Of a DNA stretch of 64,000 nt, positions 18,480 to 34,500 are shown one piece after another. Each line of letters starts with the position of its first letter. The first letter of the stretch is position 1. Source of the DNA: Sipunculus nudus. Lineage: Eukaryota > Annelida > Sipuncula > Golfingiida > Sipunculidae. A model generated the notes under the pieces. It saw only the letters and a list, made by a program, of their open reading frames with translations, was not told where the DNA came from and did no database searches. The position numbers were made by a program, and so were the translations under genes. The DNA lies in the NCBI GenBank assembly GCA_026874595.1, contig CM049317.1, positions 38,288,401 to 38,352,400 of the forward strand, in the 5' to 3' direction.

Positions 18480-21400
18480 ACATACTGCTCTGTCAGTCCA
18501 AAATATGTGGTTCATCGTTCATATCAAGTCTAGGTTACTGCTCCTGTCAGTCCAACAAATCTTCCATCGTTTATATCAAATCTAACATACTGCTCCTGTC
18601 AGTCCAAAATATCTGGTCCATCCTTAATATCAAGTCTAGAATAGTGCTCCTGTCAGTCCAAAATATATGGTCCATCGTAAATATCAAGTCTAGGATACTG
18701 CTCCTGTCAGTCTTACAGATTTCCTCCATCGTTCATATCAAATCTAGGATACTGCTCCTGTCAGTCCAAAATATATGGTCCATCGTTCATATCAAATCTA
18801 GGATACTGCTCCTGTCAGACTAACAGATTTCATCCATCGTTCATATCAAGTCTAGGATATTGCCCCTGTCAGTATTACAGATATCATCTATCCGTCATAT
18901 CAAATCAAGGTTACTGCTCCTGTCAGTATAACAGATTTCCTCCATCGTTCATATCAAATCTAGGATCCTGATCCTGTCAGTCCAACAAATCTTCCATCGT
19001 TTATATCAAATCTAACATACTGCTCCTGTCAGTCCAAAATAAATGGTCCATCCTTCATATCAAATCTAGGATACTGCTCCTGTCAGTCCAACAAATCTTT
19101 CATCGTTTATATCAAATCTAACATACTGCTCCTGTCAGTCCAAAATATATGGTCCATCGTTAATATCAAGTCTAGGATACTGCTCCTGTCAGTCCCAAAT
19201 ATATGGTCCATCGTTAATATCAAGTCTAGGATACTGCTCCTGTCAGTATAACAGATTTCCTCCATCGTTCATATCAAATCTAGGATACTGATCCTGTCAG
19301 TCCAACAAATCTTCCATCGTTTATATCAAATCTAACATACTAATCCTGTCAGTCCAAAATATATGGTCCATCGTTCATATCAAATCTAGGATGCTTCTCC
19401 TGTCAGTATAACAGATTTCCTCCATCGTTCATATCAAATCTAGGATACTGATCCTGTCAGTCCAAAATATATGGTCCATCGTTCATATCAAATCTAGGAT
19501 ACTGATCCTGTCAGTCCAACAAATCTTCCATCGGTTATATCAGACCTAACATACTGCTCCTGTCAGTCCAAAATATATGGTCCATCGTTCATATCAAATC
19601 TAGGATACTGCTCCTGTCAGTATAACAGATTTCCTCCATCGTTCATATCAAATCTAGGATACTGATCCTGTACGTCCAACAAATCTTCCATCGTTTATAT
19701 CAAATCTAACATACTGCTCCTGTCAGTCCAAAATATATGGTCCATCGTTAATATCAAGTCTAGGATACTGCTCCTGTCAGTCCAAAATATATGGTCCATC
19801 GTTAATATCAAGTCTAGGATACTGCTCCTGTCAGTATAACAGATTTCCTCCATCGTTTATATAAAATCTAGGATACTGATCCTGTCAGTCCAGCAAATCT
19901 TCCACCGTTTATATCAAATCTAACATGCTGCTTCTGTCAGTCCAAAATATATGGTCCATCGTTCATATCAAATCTAGGATACGGATCCTGTCAGTATAAC
20001 AGATTTCCTCCATCGTTCATATCAAATCTAGGATACTGATCCTGTCAGTCCAACAAATCTGCCATCGTTTATATCAAATCTAACATACTGCTCCTGTCAG
20101 TCCAAAATATATCGTCCATCGTTCATATCAAGTCTAGGATACTGATCCTGTCAGTCCAACAAATCTTCCATCGTTTACATCAAATCTAACAAACTGCTCC
20201 TGTCAGTCCAAAATATATAGTCCATCGTTCATATCAAGTCTAGGATACTGATCCTGTCAGTCCAACAAATCTTCCATCGTTTATATCAAATCTAGGATAC
20301 CGCTCCTGTCAGTCCAAAATATATGGTCCATCGTTCATATCAAATCTAGGACACCATTCCCGCCAGTCAAACAGATATCATCCATCGTTCATATCAAGTC
20401 TAGGATACTGATCCTGTCAGTCCAACAAATCTTCCATCGTTTTTATCAAATCTAACATACTGCTCCTGTCAGTCCAAAATATATGGTCCATCGTTCATAT
20501 CAAATCTAGGATACTGCTCCTGTCAGTCTATCAGATTTCATCCATCGTTCATATCAAGTCTAGGATATTGCTCCTGTCAGTCTTATAGATATCATCTATC
20601 GGTCATATCAAATCTAGGATACTGCTCCTGTCAGTCCAAAATATATGGTCCATCGTTCATATCAAATATAGGATACTAATCCTGTCAGTCCAACAAATCT
20701 TCCATCGTTTATATCAAATCTAACATACTGCTCATGTCAGTCCAAAATATATGGTCCATCGTTCATATCAAATCTAGGATACTGATCCTGTCAGTCCAAC
20801 AAATCTTCCATCGTTTACATCAAATCTAGCAAACTGCTCCTGAAATTCCAAAATATATGGTCCATCGTTCATATCAAATCTAGGATACTGATCCTGTCAG
20901 TCCAGCAAATCTTCCATCGTTTATATCAAATCTAACATACTGCTCCTGTCAGTCCAAAATATATGGTCCATCGTTCATATCAAGTCTAGGATACTGCTCC
21001 TGTCAGTATAACAGATTTCCTCCATCGTTCATATCAAGTCTAGGACACTGCTCCTGTCAGTATAACAGATTTCCTCCATCGTTCATATCAAATCTAGGAT
21101 ACTGATCCTGTCAGTCCAACAAATCTTCCATCGTTTATATCAAATCTAACATACTGCTCCTGTCAGTCCAAAATATGTGGTCCATCGTTCATATCAAATC
21201 TAGGATACTGATCCTGTCAGTCCAACAAATCTTCCATCGTTTATATCAAATCTAACATACTGCTCCTGTCAGTCAAAGATATATGGTCCATCGTTCATAT
21301 CAAATCTAGGATACTGCTCCTGTCAGTCTAACAGATTTCCTCCATCGTTCATATCAAATCTAGGACACTGTTCCCGCCAGGCAAACAGATATCGTCCATC

Positions 21401-24400
21401 TTTCATATCAATTCTAGGATACTGCTCCTGTCAGTCCAACAAATCTTCCATCGTTTATATCAAATCTAACATACTGCTCCTATCAGTCCAAAATATATGG
21501 TCCATCATTAATATCAAGTCTAGGATACTGCTCCTGTCAGTCCAAAATATATGGTCCATCGTTCATATAAAATCTAGGATAATGAACCTGTCAGTCCAAC
21601 AAATCTTCCATCGTTTATATCAAATCTAACATACTGATCCTGTCAATTCAAAATATCTGGTCCATCGTTAATATCAAGTCTAGAAAACTGCTCCTGCCAG
21701 TCCAAAATATATGGTCCATCGTTAATATCAAGTCTAGGATACTGCTCCTGTCAGTCTAACAGATTTCTTCCATCGTTCATATCAAATCTAGGACACTGTT
21801 CCCGCCAGGCAAACAGATATCGTCCATCCTTCATATCAAATCTAGGATACTGCTCCTGTCAGTCCAACAAATCTTCCATCGTTTATATCAAATCTAACAT
21901 ACTGCTCCTGTCAGTCCAAAATATATGGTCCATCATTAATATCAAGTCTAGGATACTGCTCCTGTCAGTCCAAAATATATGGTCCATCGTTCATATAAAA
22001 TCTAGGATAATGAACCTGTCAGTCCAACAAATCTTCCATCGTTTATATCAAATCTAACATACTAATCCTGTCAATTCAAAATATATGGTCCATCGTTAAT
22101 ATCAAGTCTAGGATACTGCTCCTGTCAGTCTAACAGATTTCCTCCATCGTTCATATCAAATCTAGGACACTGTTCCCGCCAGGCAAACAGATATCGTCCA
22201 TCCTTCATATCAAATCTAGGATACTGCTCCTGTCAGTCCAACAAATCTTCCATCGTTTATATCAAATCTAACATACTGCTCCTGTCAGTCCAAAATATAT
22301 GGTCCATCATTAATATCAAGTCTAGGATACTGCTCCTGTCAGTCCAAAATATATGGTCCATCGTTAATATCAAGTCTAGGATACTGCTCCTGTCAGTCCA
22401 AAATATATGGTCCATCGTTCATATAAAATCTAGGATAATGAACCTGTCAGTCCAACAAATCTTCCATCGTTTATATCAAATCTAACATACTGATCCTGTC
22501 AATTCAAAATATCTGGTCCATCGTTAATATCAAGTCTAGAAAACTGCTCCTGTCAGTCCAAAATATATGGTCCATCATTAATATCAAGTCTAGTATACTG
22601 CTCCTGTCAGTCCAAAATATATGGTCCATCGTTCATATAAAATCTAGGATAATGAACCTGTCAGTCCAACAAATCTTCCATCGTTTATATCAAATCTAAC
22701 ATACTGATCCTGTCAATTCAAAATATCTGGTCCATCGTTAATATCAAGTCTAGAAAACTGCTCCTGTCAGTCCAAAATATATGGTCCATCATTAATATCA
22801 AGTCTAGGATACTGCTCCTGTCAGTCCAAAATATATGGTCCATCGTTCATATAAAATCTTGGATAATGAACTTGTCAGTCCAACAAATCTTCCATCGTTT
22901 ATATCAAATCTAACATACTGATCCTGTCAATTCAAAATATCTGGTCCATCGTTAATATCAAGTCTAGAAAACTGCTCCTGTCAGTCCAAAATATATGGTC
23001 CATCGTTAATATCAAGTCTAGGATACTGCTCCTGTCAGTCTAACAGATTTCCTCCATCGTTCATATCAAATCTAGGACACTGTTCCCGCCAGGCAAACAG
23101 ATATCGTCCATCCTTCATATCAAATCTAGGATACTGCTCCTGTCAGTCCAACAAATCTTCCATCGTTTATATCAAATCTAACATACTGCTCCTGTCAGTC
23201 CAAAATATATGGTCCATCATTAATATCAAGTCTATGATACTGCTCCTGTCAGTCCAAAATATATGGTCCATCGTTAATATCAAGTCTAGGATACTGCTCC
23301 TGTCAGTATAACAGATTTCCTCCATCGTTCATATAAAATCTAGGATAATGAACCTGTCAGTCCAACAAATCTTCCATCGTTTATATCAAATCTAACATAC
23401 TGATCCTGTCAATTCAAAATATCTGGTCCATCGTTAATATCAAGTCTAGAAAACTGCTCCTGCCAGTCCAAAATATATGGTCCATCGTTAATATCAAGTC
23501 TAGGATACTGCTCCTGTCAGTCTAACAGATTTCTTCCATCGTTCATATCAAATCTAGGACACTGTTCCCGCCAGGCAAACAGATATCGTCCATCCTTCAT
23601 ATCAAATCTAGGATACTGCTCCTGTCAGTCCAACAAATCTTCCATCGTTTATATCAAATCTAACATACTGCTCCTGTCAGTCCAAAATATATGGTCCATC
23701 ATTAATATCAAGTCTAGGATACTGCTCCTGTCAGTCCAAAATATATGGTCCATCGTTCATATAAAATCTAGGATAATGAACCTGTCAGTCCAACAAATCT
23801 TCCATCGTTTATATCAAATCTAACATACTGATCCTGTCAATTCAAAATATCTGGTCCATCGTTAATATCAAGTCTAGAAAACTGCTCCTGTCAGTCCAAA
23901 ATATATGGTCCATCGTTAATATCAAGTCTAGGATACTGCTCCTGTCAGTATAACAGATTTCCTCCATCGTTCATATCAAATCTAGGATAATGAACCTGTC
24001 AGTCCAACAAATCTTCCATCGTTTATATCAAATCTAACATACTGCTCCTGTCAGGCCAAAATATATGGTCCATCGTTAATATCAAGTCTAGAAAACTGCT
24101 CCTGTCAGTCCAAAATATATGGTCCATCATTAATATCAAGTCTAGGATACTGCTCCTGTCAGTCCAAAATATATGGTCCATCGTTCATATAAAATCTAGG
24201 ATAATGAACCTGTCAGTCCAACAAATCTTCCATCGTTTATATCAAATCTAACATACTGATCCTGTCAATTCAAAATATATGGTCCATAGTTAATATCAAG
24301 TCTAGAAAACTGCTCCTGTCAGTCCAAAATATATGGTCCATCATTAATATCAAGTCTAGGATACTGCTCCTGTCAGTATAACAGATTTCCTCCATCGTTC

Positions 24401-25750
24401 ATATAAAATCTAGGATAATGAACCTGTCAGTCCAACAAATCTTCCATCGTTTATATCAAATCTAACATACTGATCCTGTCAATTCAAAATATCTGGTCCA
24501 TCGTTAATATCAAGTCTAGAAAACTGCTCCTGTCAGTCCAAAATATATGGTCCATCGTTAATATCAAGTCTAGGATACTGCTCCTGTCAGTCTAACAGAT
24601 TTCCTCCATCGTTCATATCAAATCTAGGACACTGTTCCCGCCAGGCAAACAGATATCGTCCATCCTTCATATCAAATCTAGGATACTGCTCCTGTCAGTC
24701 CAACAAATCTTCCATCGTTTATATCAAATCTAACATACTGCTCCTGTCAGTCCAAAATATATGGTCCATCATTAATATCAAGTCTATGATACTGCTCCTG
24801 TCAGTCCAAAATATATGGTCCATCGTTAATATCAAGTCTAGGATACTGCTCCTGTCAGTATAACAGATTTCCTCCATCGTTCATATAAAATCTAGGATAA
24901 TGAACCTGTCAGTCCAACAAATCTTTCATCGTTTATATCAAATCTAACATACTGATCCTGTCAATTCAAAATATCTGGTCCATCGTTAATATCAAGTCTA
25001 GAAAACTGCTCCTGTCATCCCAAAATATATGGTCCATCGTTAATATCAAGTCTAGGATACTGCTCCTGTCAGTCTAACAGATTTCCTCCATCGTTCATAT
25101 CAAATCTAGGATACTGATCCTGTCAGTCCAAAATATATGGTCCATCGTTAATATCAAGTCTAGAATACTGCTCATGTCAGTCAAACAAATCTTCCATCGT
25201 TTATACCAAATCTAACATACTACTCCTGTCAGTCCAAAATATATGGTCCACCGTTCATATCAAGTCTAGGATACTGATCCTGTCAATTCAAAATATCTGG
25301 TCCATCGTTAATATCAAGTCTAGAATAATGCTCCTGTCAGTCCAAAATATATGGTCCATCGTTAATATCAAGTCTAGGATACTGCTCCTGTCAGTCCAAA
25401 ATATATGGTCCATCGTTAATATCAAGTCTAGGATACTGCTCCTGTCAGTCAAACAAATCTTCCATCGTTTATACCAAATCTAACATACTGCTCCTGTCAG
25501 TCCAAAATATATGGTCCATCGTTCATATCAAGTCTAGGATACTGCTCCTGTCAGTCCAAAATATATGGTCCATCGTTAATATCAAGTCTAGGATACTGCT
25601 CCTGTCAGTCTAACAGATTTCCTCCATCGTTCATATCAAGTCTAGGATACTGATCCTGTCAGTCCAAAATATATGGTCCATCGTTAATATCAAGTCTAGG
25701 ATACTGATCCTGTCAGGCCAACAAATCTTCCATCTTTTATATCAAATCTA
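18480..25750. repeat. Higher-order repeat copy 1 (7,271 bp)
   Basis: Defined from the landmark ACATACTGCTCTGTCAG (a monomer with one C missing) at 18480 to the same landmark at 25751. Contains GATGCTTCTCC near 19391, TCCTGTACGTCC near 19670 and TGAAATTCC near 20842. GTTCCCGCC monomers lie at 21370, 21798, 22172, 23082, 23564 and 24634 (gaps 428, 374, 910, 482, 1070). Confidence 0.9.
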
Positions 25751-28700
25751 ACATACTGCTCTGTCAGTCCAAAATATGTGGTTCATCGTTCATATCAAGT
25801 CTAGGTTACTGCTCCTGTCAGTCCAACAAATCATTCATCGATTATATCAAATCTAACATACTGCTCCTGTCAGTCCAAAATATCTGGTCCATCCTTAATA
25901 TCAAGTCTAGAATAGTGCTCCTGTCAGTCCAAAGTATATGGTCCATCGTAAATATCAAGTCTAGGATACTGCTCCTGTCAGTCTAACAGATTTCCTCCAT
26001 CGTTCATATCAAATCTAGGATACTGCTCCTGTCAGTCCAAAATATATGGTCCATCGTTCATATCAAATCTAGGATACTGCTCCTGTCAGACTAACAGATT
26101 TCATCCATCGTTCATATCAAGTCTAGGATATTGCTCCTGTCAGTATTACAGATATCATCTATCGGTCATATCAAATCAAGGTTACTGCTCCTGTCAGTAT
26201 AACAGATTTCCTCCATCGTTCATATCAAATCTAGGATACTGATCCTGTCAGTCCAACAAATCTTCCATCGTTTATATCAAATCTAACATACTGCTCCTGT
26301 CAGTCCAAAATAAATGGTCCATCCTTCATATCAAATCTAGGATACTGCTCCTGTCAGTCCAACAAATCTTTCATCGTTTATATCAAATCTAACATACTGC
26401 TCCTGTCAGTCCAAAATATATGGTCCATCGTTAATATCAAGTCTAGGATACTGCTCCTGTCAGTCCCAAATATATGGTCCATCGTTAATATCAAGTCTAG
26501 GATACTGCTCCTGTCAGTATAACAGATTTCCTCCATCGTTCATATCAAATCTAGGATACTGATCCTGTCAGTCCAACAAATCTTCCATCGTTTATATCAA
26601 ATCTAACATACTAATCCTGTCAGTCCAAAATATATGGTCCATCGTTCATATCAAATCTAGGATGCTTCTCCTGTCAGTATAACAGATTTCCTCCATCGTT
26701 CATATCAAATCTAGGATACTGATCCTGTCAGTCCAAAATATATGGTCCATCGTTCATATCAAATCTAGGATACTGATCCTGTCAGTCCAACAAATCTTCC
26801 ATCGGTTATATCAGACCTAACATACTGCTCCTGTCAGTCCAAAATATATGGTCCATCGTTCATATCAAATCTAGGATACTGCTCCTGTCAGTATAACAGA
26901 TTTCCTCCATCGTTCATATCAAATCTAGGATACTGATCCTGTACGTCCAACAAATCTTCCATTGTTTATATCAAATCTAACATACTGCTAATGTCAGTCC
27001 AAAATATATGGTCCATCGTTAATATCAAGTCTAGGATACTGCTCCTGTCAGTCCAAAATATATGGTCCATCGTTAATATCAAGTCTAGGATACTGCTCCT
27101 GTCAGTATAACAGATTTCCTCCATCGTTTATATAAAATCTAGGATACTGATCCTGTCAGTCCAGCAAATCTTCCACCGTTTATATCAAATCTAACATGCT
27201 GCTTCTATCAGTCCAAAATATATGGTCCATCGTTCATATCAAATCTAGGATACGGATCCTGTCAGTATAACAGATTTCCTCCATCGTTCATATCAAATCT
27301 AGGATACTGATCCTGTCAGTCCAACAAATCTGCCATCGTTTATATCAAATCTAACATACTGCTCCTGTCAGTCCAAAATATATCGTCCATCGTTCATATC
27401 AAGTCTAGGATACTGATCCTGTCATTCAAACAAATCTTCCATCGTTTACATCAAATCTAACAAACTGCTCCTGTCAGTCAAAATATATAGTCCATCGTTC
27501 ATATCAAGTCTAGGATACTGATCCTGTCAGTCCAACAAATCTTCCATCGTTTATATCAAATCTAGGATACCGCTCCTGTCAGTCCAAAATATATGGTCCA
27601 TCGTTCATATCAAATCTAGGACACCATTCCCGCCAGTCAAACAGATATCATCCATCGTTCATATCAAGTCTAGGATACTGATCCTGTCAGTCCAACAAAT
27701 CTTCCATCGTTTATATCAAATCTAACATACTGCTCCTGTCAGTCCAAAATATATGGTCCATCGTTCATATCAAATCTAGGATACTGCTCCTGTCAGTCTA
27801 TCAGATTTCATCCATCGTTCATATCAAGTCTAGGATATTGCTCCTGTCAGTCTTATAGATATCATCTATCGGTCATATCAAATCTAGGATACTGCTCCTG
27901 TCAGTCCAAAATATATGGTCCATCGTTCATATCAAATATAGGATACTTATCCTGTCAGTCCAACAAATCTTCCATCGTTTATATCAAATCTAACATACTG
28001 CTCATGTCAGTCCAAAATATATGGTCCATCGTTCATATCAAATCTAGGATACTGATCCTGTCAGTCCAACAAATCTTCCATCGTTTACATCAAATCTAGC
28101 AAACTGCTCCTGAAATTCCAAAATATATGGTCCATCGTTTATATCAAATCTAGGATACTGATCCTGTCAGTCCAACAAATCTTCCATCGTTTATATCAAA
28201 TCTAGGATACTGCTCAGGTCAGTCCAAAATATATGGTCCATCGTTCCTATCAAATCTAGGATACTGATCCTGTCAGTCCAGCAAATCTTCCATCGTTTAT
28301 ATCAAATCTAACATACTGCTCCTGTCAGTCCAAAATATATGGTCCATCGTTCATATCAAGTCTAGGATACTGCTCCTGTCAGTATAACAGATTTCCTCCA
28401 TCGTTCATATCAAATCTAGGATACTGATCCTGTCAGTCATACAAATCTTCCATCGTTTATATCAAATCTAACATACTGCTCCTGTCAGTCCAAAATATGT
28501 GGTCCATCGTTCATATCAAATCTAGGATACTGATCCTGTCAGTCCAACAAATCTTCCATCGTTTATATCAAATCTAACATACTGCTCCTGTCAGTCAAAG
28601 ATATATGGTCCATCGTTCATATCAAATCTAGGATACTGCTCCTGTCAGTCTAACAGATTTCCTCCATCGTTCATATCAAATCTAGGACACTGTTCCCGCC

Positions 28701-31520
28701 AGGCAAACAGATATCGTCCATCCTTCATATCAAATCTAGGATACTGCTCCTGTCAGTCCAACAAATCTTCCATCGTTTATATCAAATCTAACATACTGCT
28801 CCTGTCAGTCCAAAATATATGGTCCATCATTAATATCAAATCTAGGATACTGCTCCTGTCAGTCCAAAATATATGGTCCATCGTTCATATAAAATCTAGG
28901 AAAATGAACCTGTCAGTCCAAAAAATCTTCCATCGTTTATATCAAATCTAACATACTGATCCTGTCAATTCAAAATATCTGGTCCATCGTTAATATCAAG
29001 TCTAGAAAACTGCTCCTGCCAGTCCAAAATATATGGTCCATCGTTAATATCAAGTCTAGGATACTGCTCCTGTCAGTCTAACAGATTTCCTCCATCGTTC
29101 ATATCAAATCTAGGACACTGTTCCCGCCAGGCAAACAGATATCGTCCATCCTTCATATCAAATCTAGGATACTGCTCCTGTCAGTCCAACAAATCTTCCA
29201 TCGTTTATATCAAATCTAACATACTGCTCCTGTCAGTCCAAAATATATGGTCCATCATTAATATCAAGTCTAGTATACTGCTCCTGTCAGTCCAAAATAT
29301 ATGGTCCATCGTTCATATAAAATCTAGGATAATGAACCTGTCAGTCCAACAAATCTTCCATCGTTTATATCAAATCTAACATACTGATCCTGTCAATTCA
29401 AAATATATGGTCCATCGTTAATATCAAGTCTAGGATACTGCTCCTGTCAGTCTAACAGATTTCCTCCATCGTTTATATCAAATCTAGGACACTGTTCCCG
29501 CCAGGCAAACAGATATCGTCCATCCTTCATATCAAATCTAGGATACTGCTCCTGTCAGTCCAACAAATCTTCCATCGTTTATATCAAATCTAACATACTG
29601 CTCCTGTCAGTCCAAAATATATGGTCCATCATTAATATCAAGTCTAGGATACTGGTCCTGTCAGTCCAAAATATATGGTCCATCGTTAATATCAAGTCTA
29701 GGATACTGCTCCTGTCAGTCCAAAATATATGGTCCATCGTTCATATAAAATCTAGGATAATGAACCTGTCAGTCCAACAAATCTTCCATCGATTATATCA
29801 AATCTAACATACTGCTCCTGTCAGGCCAAAATATATGGTCCATCGTTAATATCAAGTCTAGAAAACTGCTCCTGTCAGTCCAAAATATATGGTCCATCGT
29901 TAATATCAAGTCTAGGATACTGCTCCTGTCAGTCCAAAATATATGGTCCATCGTTCATATAAAATCTAGGATAATGAACCTGTCAGTCCAACAAATCTTC
30001 CATCGTTTATATCAAATCTAACATACTGATCCTGTCAATTCAAAATATATGGTCCATCGTTAATATCAAGTCTAGAAAACTGCTCCTGTCAGTCCAAAAT
30101 ATATGGTCCATCATTAATATCAAGTCTAGGATACTGCTCCTGTCAGTATAACAGATTTCCTCCATCGTTCATATAAAATCTAGGATAATGAACCTGTCAG
30201 TCCAACAAATCTTCCATCGTTTATATCAAATCTTACATACTGATCCTGTCAATTCAAAATATCTGGTCCATCGTTAATATCAAGTCTAGAAAACTGCTCC
30301 TGTCAGTCCAAAATATATGGTCCATCGTTAATATCAAGTCTAGGATACTGCTCCTGTCAGTCTAACAGATTTCCTCCATCGTTCATATCAAATCTAGGAC
30401 ACTGTTCCCGCCAGGCAAACAGATATCGTCCATCCTTCATATCAAATCTAGGATACTGCTCCTGTCAGTCCAACAAATCTTCCATCGTTTATATCAAATC
30501 TAACATACTGCTCCTGTCAGTCCAAAATATATGGTCCATCATTAATATCAAGTCTATGATACTGCTCCTGTCAGTCCAAAATATATGGTCCATCGTTAAT
30601 ATCATGTCTAGGATACTGCTCCTGTCAGTATAACAGATTTCCTCCATCGTTCATATAAAATCTAGGATAATGAACCTGTCAGTCCAACAAATCTTTCATC
30701 GTTTATATCAAATCTAACATACTGATCCTGTCAATTCAAAATATCTGGTCCATCGTTAATATCAAGTCTAGAAAACTGCTCCTGTCATCCCAAAATATAT
30801 GGTCCATCGTTAATATCAAGTCTAGGATACTGCTCCTGTCAGTCTAACAGATTTCCTCCATCGTTCATATCAAATCTAGGATACTGATCCTGTCAGTCCA
30901 AAATATATGGTCCATCGTTAATATCAAGTCTAGAATACTGCTCCTGTCAGTCAAACAAATCTTCCATCGTTTATACCAAATCTAACATACTACTCCTGTC
31001 AGTCCAAAATATATGGTCCATCGTTCATATCAAGTCTAGGATACTGATCCTGTCAATTCAAAATATCTGGTCCATCGTTAATATCAAGTCTAGAATAATG
31101 CTCCTGTCAGTCCAAAATATATGGTCCATCGTTAATATCAAGTCTAGGATACTGCTCCTGTCAGTCCAAAATATATGGTCCATCGTTAATATCAAGTCTA
31201 GGATACTGCTCCTGTCAGTCAAACAAATCTTCCATCGTTTATACCAAATCTAACATACTGCTCCTGTCAGTCCAAAATATATGGTCCATCGTTCATATCA
31301 AGTCTAGGATACTGCTCCTGTCAGTCCAAAATATATGGTCCATCGTTAATATCAAGTCTAGGATACTGCTCCTGTCAGTCTAACAGATTTCCTCCATCGT
31401 TCATATCAAGTCTAGGATACTGATCCTGTCAGTCCAAAATATATGGTCCATCGTTAATATCAAGTCTAGGATACTGATCCTGTCAGGCCAACAAATCTTC
31501 CATCTTTTATATCAAATCTA
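25751..31520. repeat. Higher-order repeat copy 2 (5,770 bp)
   Basis: Same landmark order. GTTCCCGCC monomers lie at 28692, 29120, 29494 and 30404 (gaps 428, 374, 910). The first is 2,941 bp from the copy start, exactly as in copies 3 and 4. Contains the private variant CTGCTCAGGTCAG near 28213, shared with copies 3 and 4 but absent from copy 1. Confidence 0.92.
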
Positions 31521-34500
31521 ACATACTGCTCTGTCAGTCCAAAATATGTGGTTCATCGTTCATATCAAGTCTAGGTTACTGCTCCTGTCAGTCCAACAAA
31601 TCATTCATCGTTTATATCAAATCTAACATACTGCTCCTGTCAGTCCAAAATATCTGGTCCATCCTTAATATCAAGTCTAGAATAGTGCTCCTGTCAGTCC
31701 AAAGTATATGGTCCATCGTAAATATCAAGTCTAGGATACTGCTCCTGTCAGTCTAACAGATTTCCTCCATCGTTCATATCAAATCTAGGATACTGCTCCT
31801 GTCAGTCCAAAATATATGGTCCATCGTTCATATCAAATCTAGGATACTGCTCCTGTCAGACTAACAGATGTCATCCATCGTTCATATCAAGTCTAGGATA
31901 TTGCTCCTGTCAGTATTACAGATATCATCTATCGGTCATATCAAATCAAGGTTACTGCTCCTGTCAGTATAACAGATTTCCTCCATCGTTCATATCAAAT
32001 CTAGGATACTGATCCTGTCAGTCCAACAAATCTTCCATCGTTTATATCAAATCTAACATACTGCTCCTGTCAGTCCAAAATAAATGGTCCATCCTTCATA
32101 TCAAATCTAGGATACTGCTCCTGTCAGTCCAACAAATCTTTCATCGTTTATATCAAATCTAACATACTGCTCCTGTCAGTCCAAAATATATGGTCCATCG
32201 TTAATATCAAGTCTAGGATACTGCTCCTGTCAGTCCCAAATATATGGTCCATCGTTAATATCAAGTCTAGGATACTGCTCCTGTCAGTATAACAGATTTC
32301 CTCCATCGTTCATATCAAATCTAGGATACTGATCCTGTCAGTCCAACAAATCTTCCATCGTTTATATCAAATCTAACATACTAATCCTGTCAGTCCAAAA
32401 TATATGGTCCATCGTTCATATCAAATCTAGGATGCTTCTCCTGTCAGTATAACAGATTTCCTCCATCGTTCATATCAAATCTAGGATACTGATCCTGTCA
32501 GTCCAAAATATATGGTCCATCGTTCATATCAAATCTAGGATACTGATCCTGTCAGTCCAACAAATCTTCCATCGGTTATATCAGACCTAACATACTGCTC
32601 CTGTCAGTCCAAAATATATGGTCCATCGTTCATATCAAATCTAGGATACTGCTCCTGTCAGTATAACAGATTTCCTCCATCGTTCATATCAAATCTAGGA
32701 TACTGATCCTGTACGTCCAACAAATCTTCCATTGTTTATATCAAATCTAACATACTGCTAATGTCAGTCCAAAATATATGGTCCATCGTTAATATCAAGT
32801 CTAGGATACTGCTCCTGTCAGTCCAAAATATATGGTCCATCGTTAATATCAAGTCTAGGATACTGCTCCTGTCAGTATAACAGATTTCCTCCATCGTTTA
32901 TATAAAATCTAGGATACTGATCCTGTCAGTCCAGCAAATCTTCCACCGTTTATATCAAATCTAACATGCTGCTTCTATCAGTCCAAAATATATGGTCCAT
33001 CGTTCATATCAAATCTAGGATACGGATCCTGTCAGTATAACAGATTTCCTCCATCGTTCATATCAAATCTAGGATACTGATCCTGTCAGTCCAACAAATC
33101 TGCCATCGTTTATATCAAATCTAACATACTGCTCCTGTCAGTCCAAAATATATCGTCCATCGTTCATATCAAGTCTAGGATACTGATCCTGTCATTCAAA
33201 CAAATCTTCCATCGTTTACATCAAATCTAACAAACTGCTCCTGTCAGTCAAAATATATAGTCCATCGTTCATATCAAGTCTAGGATACTGATCCTGTCAG
33301 TCCAACAAATCTTCCATCGTTTATATCAAATCTAGGATACCGCTCCTGTCAGTCCAAAATATATGGTCCATCGTTCATATCAAATCTAGGACACCATTCC
33401 CGCCAGTCAAACAGATATCATCCATCGTTCATATCAAGTCTAGGATACTGATCCTGTCAGTCCAACAAATCTTCCATCGTTTATATCAAATCTAACATAC
33501 TGCTCCTGTCAGTCCAAAATATATGGTCCATCGTTCATATCAAATCTAGGATACTGCTCCTGTCAGTCTATCAGATTTCATCCATCGTTCATATCAAGTC
33601 TAGGATATTGCTCCTGTCAGTCTTATAGATATCATCTATCGGTCATATCAAATCTAGGATACTGCTCCTGTCAGTCCAAAATATATGGTCCATCGTTCAT
33701 ATCAAATATAGGATACTTATCCTGTCAGTCCAACAAATCTTCCATCGTTTATATCAAATCTAACATACTGCTCATGTCAGTCCAAAATATATGGTCCATC
33801 GTTCATATCAAATCTAGGATACTGATCCTGTCAGTCCAACAAATCTTCCATCGTTTACATCAAATCTAGCAAACTGCTCCTGAAATTCCAAAATATATGG
33901 TCCATCGTTTATATCAAATCTAGGATACTGATCCTGTCAGTCCAACAAATCTTCCATCGTTTATATCAAATCTAGGATACTGCTCAGGTCAGTCCAAAAT
34001 ATATGGTCCATCGTTCCTATCAAATCTAGGATACTGATCCTGTCAGTCCAGCAAATCTTCCATCGTTTATATCAAATCTAACATACTGCTCCTGTCAGTC
34101 CAAAATATATGGTCCATCGTTCATATCAAGTCTAGGATACTGCTCCTGTCAGTATAACAGATTTCCTCCATCGTTCATATCAAATCTAGGATACTGATCC
34201 TGTCAGTCATACAAATCTTCCATCGTTTATATCAAATCTAACATACTGCTCCTGTCAGTCCAAAATATGTGGTCCATCGTTCATATCAAATCTAGGATAC
34301 TGATCCTGTCAGTCCAACAAATCTTCCATCGTTTATATCAAATCTAACATACTGCTCCTGTCAGTCAAAGATATATGGTCCATCGTTCATATCAAATCTA
34401 GGATACTGCTCCTGTCAGTCTAACAGATTTCCTCCATCGTTCATATCAAATCTAGGACACTGTTCCCGCCAGGCAAACAGATATCGTCCATCCTTCATAT

